Shown piece after piece: positions 6,002-7,898 of a DNA stretch of 7,898 nucleotides. The stretch is from Clostridiales bacterium (lineage in GTDB: Bacteria > Bacillota > Clostridia > Oscillospirales > Oscillospiraceae), in contig DYBL01000103.1 in the NCBI GenBank assembly GCA_019418625.1, positions 1-7,898 of the forward strand, in the 5' to 3' direction. The position numbers were made by a program, and so were the translations under genes. The notes under the pieces are model-generated. The model saw nothing but the letters and a program-made list of their open reading frames with translations, was not told the DNA's origin and ran no database searches. Within the stretch, counting starts at the first letter, position 1, and every line of letters begins with the position of its first letter.

Positions 6002-6020
6002 TCCTCTCCTTGGAGCCCAG

Positions 6021-6212
6021 TTACATCAGCCCCCGACGGATCAGCTCCTGGCACTTGCGCACAATGGCCTCCCGCCGCCGCTGCTGGGCCTCGGGGGTGA
6101 TGCATGGGTCATACACGGTGACCCTGGCGGTTCCGTTTTTTGGCCCGAAGTCCACCGTGTACTCTGTCACCCGGTGGGGTTTTCCCTCCAGCATGATGAT
6201 CTTGTCCTCCAA
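6021..6212 (-). CDS. Small early protein, about 63 aa, unknown
   Basis: The protein has a beta-rich start (MLEGKPHRVTEYTVDFGPKN, GTARVTVYD) and a helical end (ITPEAQQRRREAIVRKCQEL). The start is uncertain. The TTG at 6212 has AGGGAGG eight bases upstream and is preferred; a GTG at 6221 abuts that site with no spacing; an ATG at 6194 has GGAGG at eleven bases. It is a typical small phage gene next to cro, with no recognised family. It follows the cro-like gene by about 60 bases that include a perfect palindromic operator, and converges on the rightward gene ending at 6001. Confidence 0.6.
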   Translation of the reverse strand: MEDKIIMLEGKPHRVTEYTVDFGPKNGTARVTVYDPCITPEAQQRRREAIVRKCQELIRRGLM

Positions 6213-6269
6213 GGGCCTCACCTCCCTGCCTCACCCTATGGCCGTTCACGGTTGTCCCATTCCCATTAG

Positions 6270-6290
6270 TTGGTGCGTATTACGCACCAA
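6270..6290. promoter_or_regulatory. Operator-like perfect palindrome (distal copy)
   Basis: The arms TTGGTGCGTA (6270-6279) and TACGCACCAA (6281-6290) are exact complements around one central base. It matches the site at 6509-6529 in 17 of 21 positions. It covers the last three codons and stop of the cro-like gene and lies upstream of the next leftward gene. With a one-base centre it cannot form a normal terminator hairpin, and no T-run follows. A repressor or Cro site is the best explanation. Confidence 0.75.
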
Positions 6291-6486
6291 ACTTTGCAAA
6301 AAAAATCTCAACAGGGTTTTCAATACGCAGCAGCTCGATCATCTGCTGAATTTCATCGCTGTCAAACACGCCCTTTTTCATCTTCCCATAGAATGTTTTC
6401 TCTGTCATTCCAAGGGTTTTTGCCACTTTTCTTTGGGACAGTCCCCGTTCCGAAATGATACCCTTGAGCTTCATTGTATCGATCAT
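6280..6486 (-). CDS. Cro/Mor-like HTH protein (DUF739-like XRE)
   Basis: The 68-aa protein is a single helix-turn-helix domain: MIDTMKLKGIISERG, then LSQRKVAKTLGMTEKTFYGK at about 16-35 as the HTH, and a helix DEIQQMIELLRI. The length and pattern resemble phage Cro/Mor proteins and the DUF739 family that commonly face a CI gene. The ATG at 6486 has AGGAGGG nine bases upstream; the second Met at 6474 is less well placed. It is the first gene behind the strong leftward promoter and is transcribed away from the repressor, so it should favour lytic growth by countering CI, as known for Cro or Mor. Its 3' end overlaps the distal operator. Confidence 0.85.
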   Translation of the reverse strand: MIDTMKLKGIISERGLSQRKVAKTLGMTEKTFYGKMKKGVFDSDEIQQMIELLRIENPVEIFFAKFGA

Positions 6487-6508
6487 GCTTCTTGTCCCTC
6501 CTCTCAGT

Positions 6509-6529
6509 TTGGTACTTGTTATGCACCAA
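6509..6529. promoter_or_regulatory. Operator-like near-palindrome at the early promoter
   Basis: TTGGT at 6509-6513 and ACCAA at 6525-6529 bound a 21-base near-palindrome, identical at 17 of 21 positions to the perfect palindrome at 6270. It touches the -10 box (6529-6534) and covers the expected leftward start near 6522, an ideal repression site. A further half-site, CACCAAC, repeats at 6524-6530 and 6536-6542, twelve bases apart and on either side of the -10. Confidence 0.75.
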
Positions 6530-6557
6530 CCATATCACCAACGAGATAACGTGTCAA
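6529..6557 (-). promoter_or_regulatory. Leftward early promoter
   Basis: On the leftward strand a perfect TTGACA (6557-6552) is followed after 17 bases by TATGGT (6534-6529), four of six matches to the -10 consensus. The start would fall near 6522, inside the operator, giving a leader of about 36 bases before the cro-like gene. This is presumably the main lytic promoter for the operon to the left. Confidence 0.78.
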
Positions 6558-6606
6558 GTAATTTTTTACTTTTCTACTCTTTTCATTGTTGCATGTTAAG
6601 TAATTT
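6556..6606. repeat. AAGTAATTT direct repeats between the divergent promoters
   Basis: AAGTAATTT occurs at 6556-6564 and 6598-6606, 42 bases apart, about four helical turns. The first overlaps the -35 of the leftward promoter and is also one arm of an inverted repeat, AAGTAA (6556-6561) with TTACTT (6566-6571). The second lies in the spacer of the rightward repressor promoter. They may be a second class of binding site, though the AT-rich context makes chance more likely than for the 21-bp operators. Confidence 0.4.
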
Positions 6607-6616
6607 ATGTTATAAT
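6589..6616 (+). promoter_or_regulatory. Repressor maintenance promoter
   Basis: A perfect TATAAT at 6611-6616 is preceded by TTGCAT at 6589-6594 with 16-base spacing, four of six matches at -35. The start would be near 6623, leaving a leader of about 33 bases with AAAGGAG before the repressor start. It does not overlap the leftward promoter. Confidence 0.7.
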
Positions 6617-6655
6617 TTCAAGCAAGAGACATTTGAATACAAAGGAGTGAGCTCT

Positions 6656-7411
6656 TTGAACATCGGTCAAAATATCAAAAAATACCGGCTTTCCCGGGGC
6701 TATACGCTGGACGAGGTCGCCCGTAAAGTCGGCGTCAGCCGTCAGACTATGAGCCGATACGAAACCGGCGTCATTTCCAATATTCCTTCTGATAAAATCG
6801 AGGCCATTGCCCGTGCACTGGACATCAGCCCGGCTCTTTTGATGGATTGGTCTACCGTATGGGAACCCGATATCTATGAGGATTTTCAAAACGCCCGGAA
6901 CGATGACGAACGCCGGGACATTCTCCGGCAAAACGGGATCCCGGATGATCTGAAGCAGTATGCAGAACAGCTTCTTTCTCAGGCCCCCATTCCGGCCGAC
7001 GCCATTCCCTACTCCACGAGCCATGTAGCGCCGATCCTGGGACGTATTCCGGCCGGATATCCGATTTTCTCCGCTAGCGAAATCGAAGGTTATGCCCCTA
7101 TTGATTATGCAGACTCCGAAACGTATTTTTGGCTGCGGGTCTCAGGAGACAGCATGGTCAATGCCGATATTCTGAACGGCGACTATGTTCTGATCCGCCG
7201 GCAGCCCTGCGCAGACGACGGCCAGATCGTGGCCGCCCGGGTAAATGGAGACGAAGCTACGCTCAAGCGGTTCCGCCGCGTGGGTGATACGGTCATGCTG
7301 ATGCCGGAAAATCCGAACTATTCTCCAATCCCCGTCCCTGCCTCCGCCTTCCATACAGGCGACGCCTCCATCATCGGCGTGGTAGTGGAGCTAAAGCGGA
7401 AATTCGTGTGA
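6656..7411 (+). CDS. CI-type phage repressor, XRE HTH plus LexA-like S24 peptidase
   Basis: The 251-aa protein has an N-terminal XRE helix-turn-helix at residues 3-58 (TLDEVARKVGVSRQTMSRYE) and a C-terminal S24/LexA-like domain at about 125-245. The catalytic Ser166 lies in GDSM and the general-base Lys204 in ATLKRF; the likely self-cleavage bond is Ala133-Gly134 in GRIPAG. Such repressors hold lytic promoters off and cut themselves when RecA is activated by DNA damage, so SOS-dependent induction is expected. The start is the TTG at 6656, with AAAGGAG eight bases upstream and the HTH beginning at once (NIGQNIKKYR); the longer frame from 6455 would run through the promoters and operator and is rejected. 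It is transcribed divergently from the cro-like gene. Confidence 0.93.
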   Translation: MNIGQNIKKYRLSRGYTLDEVARKVGVSRQTMSRYETGVISNIPSDKIEAIARALDISPALLMDWSTVWEPDIYEDFQNARNDDERRDILRQNGIPDDLKQYAEQLLSQAPIPADAIPYSTSHVAPILGRIPAGYPIFSASEIEGYAPIDYADSETYFWLRVSGDSMVNADILNGDYVLIRRQPCADDGQIVAARVNGDEATLKRFRRVGDTVMLMPENPNYSPIPVPASAFHTGDASIIGVVVELKRKFV

Positions 7412-7438
7412 GAAGATTTTGGAAGAGGAGATGTGTTC

Positions 7439-7750
7439 ATGACTCAAATTCTTTCAATCATTCTTCCTGCCGCATTTATACTGTTTTTGTTTATCCTCTT
7501 CATAACCGATCGCATCAAAAAGGCCAAAATCCGCCGTCAGTTTTCTAAATTTGAATATCGTCAAGAATATGAAAAGCCTACAAATCCATGGGGTGTATAC
7601 GTTCTAGGAATTTTGCTTTTGATTTTCTTTTTATTTCATATTCTTTCATGCATACGGGAATCTCATCTGGATTCCTATAATCAGGGATATTACGATGGCT
7701 TTCAAGCTGGTATAGAGGAAGTTCAAAATAATCCAAACGCATATTTTTAA
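7439..7750 (+). CDS. Two-TM membrane protein downstream of the repressor, unknown
   Basis: The 103-aa protein has hydrophobic helices at about residues 3-23 (ILSIILPAAFILFLFILFIT) and 51-70, joined by a basic loop (RIKKAKIRR), which predicts the loop in the cytoplasm and both ends outside. The C-terminal tail carries a Tyr/Gly-rich motif, YNQGYYDGFQAGIEE. The ATG at 7439 follows GAGGAG at eight bases; a GTG two codons earlier is too close. It starts 27 bases after the repressor stop with no visible terminator, so it is probably cotranscribed with the repressor in the lysogen. Its base composition is abruptly AT-rich (about one third GC in its first 60 bases), unlike the GC-rich early operon. 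Family not recognised; an accessory lysogeny function such as superinfection exclusion is inference. Confidence 0.78.
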   Translation: MTQILSIILPAAFILFLFILFITDRIKKAKIRRQFSKFEYRQEYEKPTNPWGVYVLGILLLIFFLFHILSCIRESHLDSYNQGYYDGFQAGIEEVQNNPNAYF

Positions 7751-7780
7751 TTGCAAAAATAAGAAAGCAGGCGCTGCATC

Positions 7781-7898
7781 ATGCGTTTTTTCTCTCGCAT
7801 TAAACTTTTTAAAAACACATATTCTAATCTATACAAAATCACCTGTATTTCCTGTTTTTTTATTGTTATTTATATTTCAGCAAGCTGTTTTATAGATC
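7781..7898 (+). CDS. Probable membrane protein, N-terminal part only (runs off the right edge)
   Basis: An open frame from the ATG at 7781 continues for 39 codons to the edge. It begins with a basic stretch (MRFFSRIKLFKN) and then a hydrophobic, Cys-containing segment (ITCISCFFIVIYISASCF), resembling a signal anchor or first membrane helix. The sequence is very AT-rich, like the preceding gene, so an open frame of this length is less telling than it would be elsewhere. The upstream ribosome binding site is weak (GCAGG about ten bases away). It could be a third gene of the repressor transcript. Confidence 0.42.
   Translation, partial: MRFFSRIKLFKNTYSNLYKITCISCFFIVIYISASCFID

Larger units (their letters stand above)
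1..7898. mobile_element. Part of a temperate phage/prophage: switch region and early operon
   Basis: The whole window reads as one mobile element. A CI-type repressor with a LexA-like peptidase domain is divergent from a Cro/Mor-like HTH gene, followed by a tightly packed leftward operon of small phage-type genes, including PcfJ and DUF3102 proteins that are common in Firmicutes phages and conjugative elements. No integrase, attachment site, terminase or structural gene is visible, so the ends lie outside. An integrative conjugative element cannot be excluded, because PcfJ and DUF3102 proteins occur in both, but the CI/Cro layout favours a phage. Confidence 0.82.

Noticed and set aside
6002..6020. 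Bidirectional terminator between the convergent genes
   Set aside because: Only a weak CTCC-TT-GGAG symmetry is present, with no T-runs.
6270..6290. Terminator of the cro-like gene
   Set aside because: The palindrome has a one-base centre and no T-run follows on the leftward strand; an operator fits better.
5914..6549. A 211-codon open frame on the + strand across the cro-like region
   Set aside because: It runs antisense to the cro-like gene and over the operator and promoter, and no domain is visible.
6455..6655. N-terminal extension of the repressor
   Set aside because: It would translate the promoter and operator region; the TTG at 6656 has a good ribosome binding site and begins right before the HTH.
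7764..7792. Possible intrinsic terminator after the 103-aa gene
   Set aside because: GCAG...CTGC is only a four-base stem and is separated from the T-run by eight bases; no better stem is seen.

Overview
The window looks like the regulatory and early region of a temperate phage or prophage from a GC-rich Clostridia host, probably an Oscillospiraceae or Flavonifractor-like gut Firmicute. This rests on strong AGGAGG-type ribosome binding sites, frequent ATGA start/stop overlaps, GC-rich codon use, and a protein set (DUF3102, PcfJ, Zn/HTH proteins, ASCH-like protein, LexA-like CI repressor) typical of Firmicutes phages and related integrative elements. The host assignment is inferred from style and recalled families; no search was run.

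Layout, left to right. Bases 1-5518 hold a compact leftward operon. In transcription order it encodes an 81-aa protein, a one-TM 65-aa protein, a 69-aa Cys-motif protein, a 105-aa zinc-ribbon protein, a 113-aa protein resembling the PcfK/AcrIIA9-type partner of PcfJ, a 548-aa PcfJ-like protein, a 381-aa DUF3102 coiled-coil protein, a 152-aa unknown, a two-TM zinc-ribbon protein, a Zn/HTH protein, and the first 63 codons of an ASCH-like protein that runs off the left edge. Bases 5654-6001 hold a rightward gene, embedded in the otherwise leftward block, for a small winged-helix-like protein with a C-terminal membrane helix. Bases 6021-6486 hold two leftward genes, the promoter-proximal one being a Cro/Mor-like HTH protein. 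Bases 6487-6655 are the AT-rich genetic switch with divergent promoters. Bases 6656-7411 encode the rightward CI repressor. From 7412 the sequence becomes strikingly AT-rich and carries a two-TM protein gene and the start of another probable membrane protein.

How it works together. The switch has a leftward promoter with a perfect TTGACA box 17 bp from TATGGT, serving the cro-like gene and presumably the early operon. A rightward promoter with TATAAT serves the repressor. A 21-bp near-palindrome lies on the leftward start site. A second copy, a perfect palindrome, lies at the 3' end of the cro-like gene, so the two bracket that gene about 240 bp apart. This recalls the distal operator of lactococcal phage TP901-1 and is the clearest unexplained structure in the window. 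The rightward genes outside the lytic operon (5654-6001 and those after 7412) are the best candidates for lysogen-expressed accessory genes.
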